From PALSA-911 sp963839645 (GTDB lineage: Bacteria; Pseudomonadota; Alphaproteobacteria; Acetobacterales; Acetobacteraceae), in assembly GCA_963839645.1 (NCBI GenBank), contig CAWIVZ010000008.1, positions 1,178,001-1,242,000 on the forward strand: DNA of 64,000 nt, written 5' to 3'. The notes beneath the pieces were generated by a model. That model did not search any database, was not told the origin of the DNA, and saw nothing but the letters and a program-made list of their open reading frames with translations. Below are positions 1 to 11,616 of this stretch, piece after piece. Each line of letters opens with the position of its first letter. The stretch's first letter is position 1. A program made the translations under genes and the position numbers.

Positions 1-59
1 GCAGCGCACCGACGAACAGTTTCACGCTGGAACGTGACCCGGCGAATTGGGAGGCAGCT

Positions 60-452
60 ATGGGCGAGAAGACAGGTGAAGGCCAGAGCGGCGGCGTAAA
101 CATTTCTGGCACTGTTGGCTCTGTCAGCGGTGACATCGTCGGTGGCGACAAGATCGTCGGCGCGCCCTCCGCAGCCGCGCTTGATGAGACGTTGCGTCCG
201 GTGCACGAGGCCATCATGGCTGCGCCGCCTCAGGTCCAGCCGGAGGCAGAAGCAAAGCTGGCGGCGTTGAAGCAGGAGGCCGCCAAAGGCAAGAATGCGA
301 ATGACGGGGTGGTGGCTAAACTGGTGGATGGGCTGGTGGGACTGGTGCCGGCGGCGGCGAGTGCCGTGGGGAGCGCTTTTGCCACTCCGATCCTTGGGGG
401 CCTTGTCGGCCCAGTCACGAGTTTCGTGATCGACAAATTGCGAGGCAAGTAG
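60..452 (+). CDS. small protein with Gly-rich GDIVGGDKI leader, unknown function
   Basis: Function not recognised. This is a 130-residue protein. Residues 1-33 are a Gly/Ser/Val-rich leader (GQSGGVNISG, then GDIVGGDKI) that also opens the next gene, so the two proteins probably interact or share an ancestry. Residues ~35-80 are charged, Ala-rich and probably helical. Residues ~83-127 are hydrophobic and Gly-rich (LVGLVPAAASAVGSA, then PILGGLVGPV) and end in a short basic tail, which would suit membrane insertion or an amphipathic helix pair. The ATG has a good Shine-Dalgarno (GGGAGG, 49-54). The frame stays open to the window edge, so a longer N-terminus cannot be excluded. The gene ends 62 bp before the AAA+ gene on the same strand, so co-transcription is likely. 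Confidence 0.7.
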   Translation: MGEKTGEGQSGGVNISGTVGSVSGDIVGGDKIVGAPSAAALDETLRPVHEAIMAAPPQVQPEAEAKLAALKQEAAKGKNANDGVVAKLVDGLVGLVPAAASAVGSAFATPILGGLVGPVTSFVIDKLRGK

Positions 453-514
453 GCGCGACACCTACCTCTCTTGGGCTGATTGTGCTCGCCGGTGATCACG
501 GAAAGTAACAGCAG

Positions 515-1291
515 GTGAACGAGGGCAAAGGCCAGAGCGGCGGGGTCAACATCAGCGGGGCGACCGGCCCTGTCGGCGACATTGTCGGCCACAATAAAAT
601 TACTAATATTACTATTGTGGCGCCCGACAGCAAGGTGGCTGCTATCCTGGAAGCCCAAGGCGTCCTTCAACCAACGGGAACAACAGATCAGCAAGATGAC
701 CCACTTTCACGGCTGGCAAATCGTATCGACGCGCTTGCCTACTGGGATGACGTTGTTCTCCAGGATGAGGTTCAGAAGGAACTTGTAGATATAGTCGATA
801 GATTTCGCTTCGACCCAGAGGGAAGAGTTGCGAATGGTGATAACGGTATCCAGGTTTTGTTTCACGGACCACGTGGCACAGGAAAACGCCTCGCCGCGAA
901 AGCGATGGCAGGTCACTTACGCATGTCGGCGTATGCCGTTAACTACGTTGCCGTCATCGGCCCTCATCCCGCCGACACGGCCCGGAACTTACAGCAATTG
1001 TTTTCCGCCACCTCTTTGGCTGATGCTTGGCTTATTATGCACGATGCTGAAATTATATTCAATCCGGCTTCGAACTCAGAGATCGCCGACATGCTAGAGT
1101 TGCAGGGAAATGTGGTCTTCACCACAACTAAGCTTTCTGAGATTGACGCTCGGTTGATAGACAAAATGGTTCACGTTGTTGGGTTCTCACTTCCTGACGC
1201 AACCCTTCGTCGGTACATTTGGCAAAAAGCGATCCCAGTTGACTTACCCATTGCCGGAGACATCGATTTTCAAGCGCTCGCACAGAGGTAA
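515..1291 (+). CDS. AAA+ ATPase with shared leader, prematurely stopped
   Basis: This gene starts at GTG 515; an in-frame TAA at 506-508 makes that the first possible start. Residues 1-28 repeat the neighbour's leader (GQSGGVNISG, GDIVGHNKI). An AAA+ core follows: Walker A HGPRGTGKR near residue 117, a Walker B-like strand LADAWLIMHDAE, and a sensor-like strand VVFTTTK. The reading frame stops at TAA 1289-1291, but typical AAA+ C-terminal lid sequence (LSGANIKRTVEHAARN) continues in the same frame to 1405. The encoded protein as read (258 residues) therefore lacks the end of the lid. Base composition is low for this genome: 24 of 60 bases are G/C at 1021-1080. Substrate unknown. A remodelling partner for the small upstream protein is an inference from the shared leader. 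Confidence 0.75.
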   Translation: MNEGKGQSGGVNISGATGPVGDIVGHNKITNITIVAPDSKVAAILEAQGVLQPTGTTDQQDDPLSRLANRIDALAYWDDVVLQDEVQKELVDIVDRFRFDPEGRVANGDNGIQVLFHGPRGTGKRLAAKAMAGHLRMSAYAVNYVAVIGPHPADTARNLQQLFSATSLADAWLIMHDAEIIFNPASNSEIADMLELQGNVVFTTTKLSEIDARLIDKMVHVVGFSLPDATLRRYIWQKAIPVDLPIAGDIDFQALAQR

Positions 1292-1405
1292 ATTCTATCC
1301 GGCGCGAATATAAAGCGTACGGTGGAGCATGCAGCCCGCAATGCGGCGAGCGAGCACCGCACTATGACTATGGCCCATCTCGAACTCGGCCGCCGCGAAG
1401 ATTGA
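1292..1405 (+). pseudogene. detached lid end of the AAA+ ATPase, after in-frame TAA
   Basis: These 37 codons follow TAA 1289-1291 without any frame change and end at TGA 1403-1405. They encode LSGANIKRTVEHAARN and then MTMAHLELGRRED, the standard end of an AAA+ lid domain, where LSGANI is followed by a helix and a final MxHL helix. The stop occupies a site where related ATPases usually have an aromatic residue just before LSGANI. A single substitution (TAC/TAT to TAA), real or a sequencing error, explains it. No start codon or ribosome binding site supports independent translation. Confidence 0.6.
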
Positions 1406-1505
1406 CCGGGCGCATAAGTCTTGAAATTCGCAGCAAACCTGACGGATCTGCACCAGCCTTTGCCACGAACTGCCTGCATAGCGCGGACACCCGCCGGTTG
1501 TGCGT

Positions 1506-1916
1506 CTATTCTTGTCGAGCGATCAAGACCGACGCCGGGCGGGACGCGGTGATCGGATCGGCGTGGCGGTGGAGCCGTTTCCAGGTGCCGTGCTCCCGTC
1601 GGAAAAGGCTGGTTACGCACAGGGCCACCGGGACCGGTTCCTCGGTGCCGCCGAGCCTGGTTTGGCCGTGTTCCCTTCCACGATGCAGGCGAGATCGCCG
1701 GAGGCGTGTTTGGCGATGCGTTCGATGCCGGTGACCTGTCCGTCCCGGTAGTTCCGGGCGGCCGCAGATGAAGGGGCCGAAGGGGTTGGCGAGGGTTCTG
1801 TCGGCTTCGCGGGAGTAGAGGGACAGGAACCAGGCGGGGTCGGCGGTGAGCATCGCGGCGAGGGCCTGGGGGAGATCGAGCCAGCGGCATGCGGTGGAAG
1901 AACGATTCGCTGCCAA
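1506..1916 (-). pseudogene. decayed SnoaL-like (NTF2 fold) protein
   Basis: Two recognisable blocks lie on the minus strand. The N-terminal one contains AAMLTADPAWFLSLYS and ADRTLANPFGP; the C-terminal one contains LFRREHGTWKRLHRHADPI, a typical SnoaL/DUF4440 ending. Between them the frame is lost: NYRDG and GIERIAKHASGDLACIVE are readable only in another frame, and the loop before NYRDG looks shortened. No normal N-terminus or ribosome binding site is seen. The combination of two frame changes and an apparent internal loss suggests true decay rather than one sequencing error. No function can be assigned beyond the fold. Confidence 0.5.
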
Positions 1917-1954
1917 TGGCGCCCTTATCGATGGGGGCCGATGCGGGTTTTTCC

Positions 1955-1983
1955 TTGCAGTTATTTTTATTAACTGGTATACT
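1955..1983 (+). promoter_or_regulatory. near-consensus sigma70 promoter, probable leaderless start
   Basis: TTGCAG (1955-1960), an exact 17-bp spacer that is mostly A/T, and TATACT (1978-1983). The ATG of the downstream gene begins at 1989, where a start site about 6-8 bases after the -10 box would fall. The transcript may therefore begin at or next to the start codon, and no Shine-Dalgarno is present. Confidence 0.55.
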
Positions 1984-1988
1984 AACGA

Positions 1989-2674
1989 ATGGACAATTCA
2001 TACGATCACCCACGCCGATCCCGCGCACCTGCTGCCCCGGGAGGTTTTTCAGGAGATCATTCTGATCCTGCGTGGCGCCCTGCCGCCGCCGCGTTTCCGA
2101 TGGCCCGGAGGATTGGGCGCGGAGGGACCGGGCGGCGATGGCGGGGGTGGCTTCGTTGCGGCCGGAGACTGCGGCCGAGGGGCGGCTGGCGGCGCAGTTC
2201 GTCGCCGCCGACGCGTGGGCGATGGATTGCCTGCGGCTGGCCGGGGAGCGGCGGCTGGAGTTCGAGGTGGCGCGGAAATGCCGGGCGCAGGCGATGAGTA
2301 TGATGCGGGAAGGGAAGAGCGCGCTGCGGGCGCTGCAGAGGCTGCAGGCGGCGCGGCGGGCGGTGGATGGAGACGAGGCGGCGGCGAACCGTGCCGCCTG
2401 GGCGGAGCATGGCGCCTTGCGGATGATGGCGGAGGCGTTGGCTCCCGCGCCGGCTGCCTCGGCACCGGCTTCGGCTGTGCCCGCCGCGACGCGGCAGGGG
2501 GGCGACGACGAGGAGGTTCCCGTGACGGAAGCCAGGGGTAGCGAGGCTCGGATGTCTGGACCGGTCTCATGCCATGGGATTGACGTGCGAATAATGCCGC
2601 GTGAGACGGAACCGGGATTTTGGCCGGTGCCGGGCCAGGAGGCAGAAAGCCCCGGGGTAACACGCAGCGAATGA
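1989..2674 (+). CDS. conserved hypothetical protein of Acetobacteraceae type (two frameshifts)
   Basis: Unknown function. The protein is read in three consecutive frames. MDNSYDHP starts at ATG 1989. ADPAHLLPREVFQEIILILR continues after one extra base near 2012, and DGPEDWARRDRAAMAGVASL continues after another near 2097. The body (about 130 residues) is helical and Ala/Arg-rich with a run resembling AAQFVAADAWAMDCLRLA, a pattern I associate from memory with a repeated hypothetical family in Acetobacteraceae; this was not checked. After residue ~170 the tail is Ala/Pro-rich and low complexity. A strong promoter sits immediately upstream. Both breaks are single extra bases, like those in essential genes nearby, so the intact gene probably exists. 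Confidence 0.65.
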
Positions 2675-2676
2675 AC

Positions 2677-2705
2677 TTGAACCGGGCAGCGTATGATCGT
2701 ATTCT
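2677..2705 (+). promoter_or_regulatory. candidate sigma70 promoter
   Basis: TTGAAC (2677-2682), a 17-bp spacer and TATTCT (2700-2705), followed by the NTF2-like gene at 2768. It begins just after the stop of the preceding gene (2672-2674). Confidence 0.4.
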
Positions 2706-2767
2706 GAATCGATTAAACCGGCGAAGCTTGATGGCGTTTGGTGACCCGTGTTGCAGGGAGGCATGCG

Positions 2768-3226
2768 ATGCTGAAGCCGTTCGTTCTTGCCGTTGCCTTG
2801 ATATGTTCTTCCGGGATCGCGGCCGCCGCTTCTCTCCGCGACCAGATCGAGCACCTGGAAGCGGCCTGGCTGGATGCCTATCAGCGGGGTGACGGCAAGG
2901 CCGCGGCCGCGCTCGTCAGCAACGATGTCGTCGTCATCAACTCGGCCGGCAAATCGAGTGGCGGCGGCGACGACTATGCCAGTGGCGTGGAACGCTATGC
3001 CAGGATCGCGAAGCTCTCGGTCAAGATCGATGACGTTCAACCGCTCGGCGACAACGCGGCCATGGCGACGGGCAACTATGTCGCCAACGTCAAGACCGGC
3101 GGGGGCGCGTGGCTGGACCAGGGATACTGGCTGCGGCTGTATGTGCGGGACGGCGATGGCTGGAAGATCCGGGCCTCATCGTTCTCGGTAAAGCAGCCGG
3201 CGTCGAGCGTCGTTACGGTGCACTGA
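2768..3226 (+). CDS. secreted NTF2-like (SnoaL/DUF4440-type) protein
   Basis: This 152-residue protein has a clear signal peptide (MLKPFVLAVALICSSGIAAA, residues 1-20). The mature part has the DUF4440 pattern: an N-terminal helix with LDAYQRGDGKAAAALVSNDVVVINSAG is split here as LDAYQRGDGKAA and NDVVVINSAG, followed by beta strands ending in YVRDGDGWKIRASSFSV. ATG 2768 is preferred over an upstream in-frame ATG at 2738 because GGAGG precedes it and the signal peptide begins there. Such proteins are cone-shaped folds with binding or enzymatic roles; no catalytic set is evident. It follows its own candidate promoter and converges on the TauD-like gene. Confidence 0.8.
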   Translation: MLKPFVLAVALICSSGIAAAASLRDQIEHLEAAWLDAYQRGDGKAAAALVSNDVVVINSAGKSSGGGDDYASGVERYARIAKLSVKIDDVQPLGDNAAMATGNYVANVKTGGGAWLDQGYWLRLYVRDGDGWKIRASSFSVKQPASSVVTVH

Positions 3227-3265
3227 GGCGGAGCCCCACGCCGCTGCCCTGGCCGCCGAGGCGCC

Positions 3266-4142
3266 CTACGCCGCCAGGGCGGCGTAGTCGGCGGTGGCCA
3301 TGACCTGGACCCGGCGCATGTAGCGGGGGAGGCCGTCGTAGTCGGCGATGGCGTTGTGCATGGTGCCGATGTTGTCCCACATCAGCACGTCGCCCTCGGT
3401 CCAGTGGTGCACGTAGAGGTATTTCTCCCGCTCCTGGTGGCGGAACAGATAGTCCAGCATTTCGTCGCTCTCGGCGGGGTCCATGCCGTCGATGCGGATG
3501 GCGTAGCCGACGTTGCAGGTACAGCACCTTCCTGCCGGTGATCGGGTGGGTCATGAAGATCGGGTGCGAGACGGCGGGCTTGCGGGCGCGCTGGGCCTCG
3601 GTGAGCGGCGGGCGGGTGTTGCCGGGGCGGGCGCGCATCATGTCCCAGAACTTGGCGAAGTCGTGCGTGGCGGTGCGGCCGGCGAGGCGTGCCTTGATGT
3701 CGGCGGGCAGGTCCTCATAGGCGGCGTGCAGGTTGCGGAACTGGGTGTCGCCGAGCGGCCTGCCGTCGCGCACCGGCACTTTCTGGGCGTGCAGGATGTT
3801 GCAGATGGAGATCGTCTCGCTGTACGACATGTCGGTGTGCCAGCCCTGGCCGGCGTCGCCGAGGCCGGTCGGTTTGCCGTCCTTGAGGATGTTGGAGAGG
3901 ATCATCACCTCGGGGTGGCCGGGCTCGTGGAACAGGTTGGCGACGTTGACCTCCAGTTCGCCGAAGCGGGCGCCGAAGGCGGCGAACTGGTCGGTGTTGA
4001 AGGTCTGGGCCGGGAAGCGGAGCACGCCGTGGGCGCCGAGGGCGCGCAGGATGGCGCGGAAGTCGGCCGGGGATAGGGGGGTGGCGAGGTCGATGCCGGT
4101 GATGTCGGCACCGAGAATGGCGCCGGTGGGTTTGATTTCCAT
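3266..4142 (-). CDS. TauD/TfdA-family Fe(II)/2-oxoglutarate dioxygenase (one frameshift)
   Basis: Predicted non-heme iron oxygenase that hydroxylates an unknown small substrate using 2-oxoglutarate. The iron-binding HxD is WHTD, about residue 115. The distal His lies in NIGTMHNAI, and the following Arg-containing run RYMRRVQVM matches the co-substrate-binding C-terminus. Total length is about 291 residues, normal for the family. ATG 4142 is preceded on its strand by GGAGG. One extra C near 3519 shifts the frame at KVLY|CNVGYAIRIDG; both sides are well conserved, so this looks like an assembly error. The gene lies downstream of ilvA, separated by a hairpin-rich spacer. The taurine-specific role is not established. 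Confidence 0.85.
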
Positions 4143-4203
4143 GGGGTTTTCCTCCGCGACGACCCGCCAGGGGCCAAGCGATGCGAGCTTACCCCAAGGT
4201 ATA

Positions 4204-4256
4204 GGGTTTCCAAAGGGCGAGCCCTTTGGCGGGTTTGGGCGGAGCCCAACCTTGCC
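4204..4256. repeat. half-copy of the nested palindromic element (two hairpins)
   Basis: Two adjacent hairpins: CCAAAGGGC-gag-CCCTTTGG, and TTGGGC-gga-GCCCAA just after it. They match the outer two hairpins of one arm of the full elements at 18027-18219, 43906-44179 and 63134-63373. The copy lies between ilvA and the dioxygenase gene, directly after the ilvA stop, and could act as a transcription terminator or RNA 3' end. Confidence 0.6.
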
Positions 4257-4260
4257 TGCT

Positions 4261-5468
4261 TCAGACCCGCCGCACCACGTAGGCGGTTTCCAGCGCGGAG
4301 ACGATGGCATCCGCGTGCGCCGGATCGCGGGCCTCGACCATGACCTCCAGCTCGGCCGCCTGGACCGAGGCGGAGGCGAACAGGCGCTGGTGGGAGACCT
4401 CGATGATGTTGCCGCCGCTGTTGCCGATCTTGCCGGCGATGTCGGCGAGCACGCCGGGGCGGTCGGGGATCTGCAGATGCAGGCGCAGCAGGCGGCCGTC
4501 GCGCAGCAGGTTGCGCAGCAGCACGTTGGACAGGATGCGGGCGTCGATGTTGCCGCCGGCAGACGGGGACGCCGACCTTGCTTGCCGCGGAACTCGCTCG
4601 GGGAAGGTCAGCAGCGCGGCGACGCCGGCGGCGCCGGCGCCCTCGGCGACGATCTTGGCGCCCTCGGCCAGCAGGCCGATGGCTTCCTCGATGGCGCGTT
4701 CGGGCACCACCAGGACCTCGGTGACGCGGCGGCGGACGGTCTCGAAGCGGAGCTCGCCGATGTCGCGCACGGCGATGCCCTCGGCGATGGTGGCGCCGCC
4801 GACGGAGACCGGGCGGCCGGCGAGGCGCTGGGCCATGGCGGCGTAGGCTTCGACTTCCACGCCGTAGACGGCGATGCCGGGCTTGATGCGCGGTCGCGGC
4901 GACCAGGCAGCCGGCGAGCAGGCCGCCGCCGCCGACCGGGATGACCAGGGCGTCGAGGTCGGGCGCAGTCCGCCAGCAGTTCCAGCGCCAGGGTGCCCTG
5001 GCCGGCGATCACGCCGGGGTCGTCGTAGGGGTGGATGAAGACCAGGCCCTGCTTGTCCGCCAGTTCGTGGGCGTGGGCGGCGGCTTCGGCCAGGGTTTCG
5101 CCGTGCAGCACCACGTTGGCGCCCCAGCGCGGCGGTGCGGGTGACCTTGGTGGAGGGGGTGAATTTCGGCATCACGATGGTGGCGGCGATGCCGAGCAGG
5201 CTGGCGTGGCGGGCCACGGCCTGGGCGTGGTTGCCGGCGGACATGGCGATGACGCCGGCGCCGCGCTCGTTCTCGTTCAGCATCGCCAGGCGGTTGGCGG
5301 CGCCGCGTTCCTTGAAGGCGCCGGTCGCCTGGAGGTTGTCGAGCTTCAGCACCACGTCCGCGCCGGTGCGCGGCCGAGACGGCGTGCGCAGGGCACGGCG
5401 GGGGTGCGCGATCACCCGCCCGGCGATGCGCCCGGCGCGCCGCCTCTACGTCTGACGAGCTGGATCAC
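4261..5468 (-). CDS. ilvA: threonine dehydratase with C-terminal ACT domain (several frameshifts)
   Basis: Converts L-threonine to 2-oxobutyrate with PLP, the first step toward isoleucine. The PLP lysine is in the ATGAFKERGAANRL motif. VVIPVGGGG-type phosphate-binding sequence is readable only after frame correction near 4960. The C-terminal ~80 residues (LQIPDRPGVLADIAGKIG) form an ACT domain. At about 400 residues it resembles the TdcB/IlvA form with one ACT domain. The start is probably GTG 5468, 12 bases after the greA stop, giving VIQLVDVEAARRRIAGRVIA once extra bases are removed. Breaks are near 5420-5450, 5125, 4960, 4895 and 4570. It follows greA in the same orientation. Confidence 0.85.
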
Positions 5469-5479
5469 TGGCGTTACGA

Positions 5480-5955
5480 TCAGAGGTATTTGACGCCGAG
5501 AATCTCGTAGGTCCGGTCGCCGCCCGGGGCGGGCACGGAAATGGTGTCGCCGATCTTCTTGCCGATCAGCGCCTTGGCCAGCGGCGAGGAAATCGACAGC
5601 CGCGCGGCGCTTGATGTCGGCCTCGTGCACGCCGACGATCTGGTAGGTGGCCTCCTTCTCCGTCTCCTCGTCCACCAGCCAGACATGGGCGCCGAACTTG
5701 ACGTGGTCGCCGGACAGGGAAGACGGGTCGATGACCTCGGCGGCGGAGACGATCTCCTCGAGTTCCTGGATGCGGCCCTCGATGAAGGACTGGCGTTCAC
5801 GCGCGGCGTGGTATTCGGCGTTCTCCGCTGAGGTCGCCATGGCTGCGGGCCTCCGCGATCGCGCGGATGACGCCGGGCGTTCCTTGCGACTTCAGCGTCC
5901 GGAGCTCTTCTTCCAACCGCTGCAGGCCGGGGGCGGTCATCGGGAACTTCTGCAC
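5480..5955 (-). CDS. greA: transcription elongation factor GreA (two frameshifts)
   Basis: GreA binds the RNA polymerase secondary channel and stimulates transcript cleavage to rescue backtracked complexes. The start is GTG 5955, giving MQKFPMTAPGLQRLEEEL, the usual GreA opening. The coiled-coil tip SHGDLSENAEYHAARERQ follows (extra G near 5832). The FKBP-like C-terminal domain ends with GKKIGDTISVPAPGG and YEILGVKYL (extra base near 5610). The length is about 158 residues once both extra bases are removed, normal for GreA. It lies between carB and ilvA on the same strand. Confidence 0.9.
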
Positions 5956-6071
5956 GGCAAAGTCCTATCGTAATGGCCAAAAGGCTCGAAACGCGTGGGG
6001 TGAGGCGGAATTTCGGCACGGCTGTCTTAAACGCAAGCGCCGCGGCTCGGTTCCCCCAGCCGCGACGGCGT

Positions 6072-9331
<3,260 letters not shown>

Positions 9332-9332
<1 letters not shown>

Positions 9333-9610
9333 CAGTCGGGCTCCGGTGGTTTGCATCAAGGCGCGCGCGGCCGCGACGCCTTTCGGGGTCAGTTCCAGGC
9401 GCCAGTGGCATTGCAGCGCGCCTTCGGGCAGGCGGACCGGCTCGCGGATCAGGCCGTCGTGCAGGCAGGCGGCGAGCGCGTCGTGCAGCGCCTGGTCGAG
9501 ACCGGCCTGCCCGGTGAGTGCCTGGATGCGCGCGACGCCGGCTTCGGCATTCGCTTCGGTGATCGACGATGCTGAAAGCCCGCCCGCAGCAGCAGGGACA
9601 CGGCATCCAA
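9332..9610 (-). CDS. small hypothetical protein between carA and carB
   Basis: The 286 bases between carA and carB are coding-like on the minus strand. LDAALDAVSLLLRAGFQ is followed, after a frame change near 9565, by SSITEANAEAGVARIQALTG and then ALHDALAACLHDGLIREPV and CHWRLELTPKGVAAARAL. This is a plausible ~85-residue helical protein. No ATG is available; TTG 9610 or GTG 9601 could start it. The probable stop TGA overlaps the carB ATG as ATGA only if one further base is corrected, because as read the frame runs into carB. Function unknown, and the family is not recognised. Confidence 0.4.
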
Positions 9611-9618
9611 CGCCGCAT

Positions 9619-10814
<1,196 letters not shown>

Positions 10815-10818
<4 letters not shown>

Positions 10819-11023
10819 CTGGTTGGCGGGTTCGCCTTGCGGCGTCCGGCCAGGTCGGAGAAGGTCAGGCCGGTGGCGGCAAGCACCGCGGCCCAGTGCT
10901 TGGCGGGAATGGATCGGCGACTGGCGCCATTTGCGCACCGCCTCGGTGTCCCACCCCGGTCAGCCTGGCGGCGGCCTCGGCCCCGCCCAGCTTTTGGATG
11001 ATGTCGTCCACGCTGATCGTCAT
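10815..11023 (-). CDS. small HTH (Cro/YdaS-like) protein upstream of carA
   Basis: A ~69-residue protein: MTISVDDIIQKLGGAEAAAR, then LTGVGTEAVRKWRQ, then (after frame correction near 10950 and 10915) HWAAVLAATGLTFSDLAGRR. The pattern of a short helix, GGA..AARLTG, a turn and WR is a small helix-turn-helix of the Cro/YdaS kind, so DNA binding is inferred. Its TGA overlaps the carA ATG (ATGA), placing it first in a carAB operon. The promoter region shows an inverted repeat GGGAAA-aaa-TTTCCC that it might bind. I infer a regulator, but the target is unproven. Confidence 0.6.
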
Positions 11024-11058
11024 GGCGAGACTATATGGGAAAAAATTTCCCAAGCCAA
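11024..11058 (-). promoter_or_regulatory. candidate promoter/operator for the HTH-carAB operon
   Basis: On the minus strand, TTGGCT, a 16-bp spacer and TATAGT end about 7 bases before ATG 11023, again suggesting a leaderless or very short leader. The spacer contains the inverted repeat GGGAAA-aaa-TTTCCC (11038-11052 on plus). A similar TGGGAAATTTTC lies at 11075-11086. Confidence 0.35.
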
Positions 11059-11152
11059 GACACCCGGCGCGGGATGGGAAATTTTCTCCGCCCTACCCCG
11101 CACCCAACTTCTCCCCTTATATAGAGGGTCATTTTTCCGGTGAGGGTATGCC

Positions 11153-11615
11153 ATGGGCTTGCGCGAAGCGTTTATGGACCAGATGAAGGCATCGATGAAG
11201 GCCGGCGACGCTGCACGGACCTCCACCCTGCGCATGATCCTGGCCAAATTGAAGGACACCGACATCGCCGCCCGCCCCAAGGGCGTCGACAAGATCCCCG
11301 ACGACGAAATCCTGGCCATGCTGCGCAACATGCAGAAATCCCGCCGGGAGATCGGTCGAGCTCTACCGCCAGGGCAACCGCCCGGAGCTGGCGGCCAAGG
11401 AAGAGGCCGAAATCGCGGTGATCGAGGCCTTCCTGCCGGCGCAGATGGACGAAGCCGCCACCGCCGCCGCGGTGGCCGCCGCCGTGACGGAAACCGGCGC
11501 CGCCAGCGTGAAGGACATGGGCAAGGTGATGGCCGCGCTGAAAGCCAAACATGGCGCCACGCTGGACATGTCCAAGGTCGGCGCCCTGGTGAAGGCGCGC
11601 AGCTTGGACGGCTAG
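11153..11615 (+). CDS. GatB/YqeY domain protein (one frameshift)
   Basis: YqeY-family protein, about 153 residues, related to the tail domain of the tRNA amidotransferase subunit GatB; its cellular role is unclear. It begins MGLREAFMDQMKASMKAGDA, contains DDEILAMLRNMQKSRREI, and after one extra G near 11355 continues VELYRQGNRPELAAKEEAEI and the C-terminal helical tail KDMGKVMAALKAKHG. It is divergent from the HTH-carAB operon and ends one base before the dnaG start. The yqeY-dnaG-rpoD order is common in bacteria. Confidence 0.88.
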
Positions 11616-11616
11616 C

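Noticed and set aside
1..59. An upstream gene ending in the first 59 bases.
   Set aside because: One frame stops at 35-37 after 11 codons and another is open into the gene at 60; too short to judge.
1270..2028. Minus-strand 252-codon open frame covering the SnoaL remnant.
   Set aside because: Arg/Pro-rich composition typical of an off-frame reading; the recognisable blocks are in another frame.
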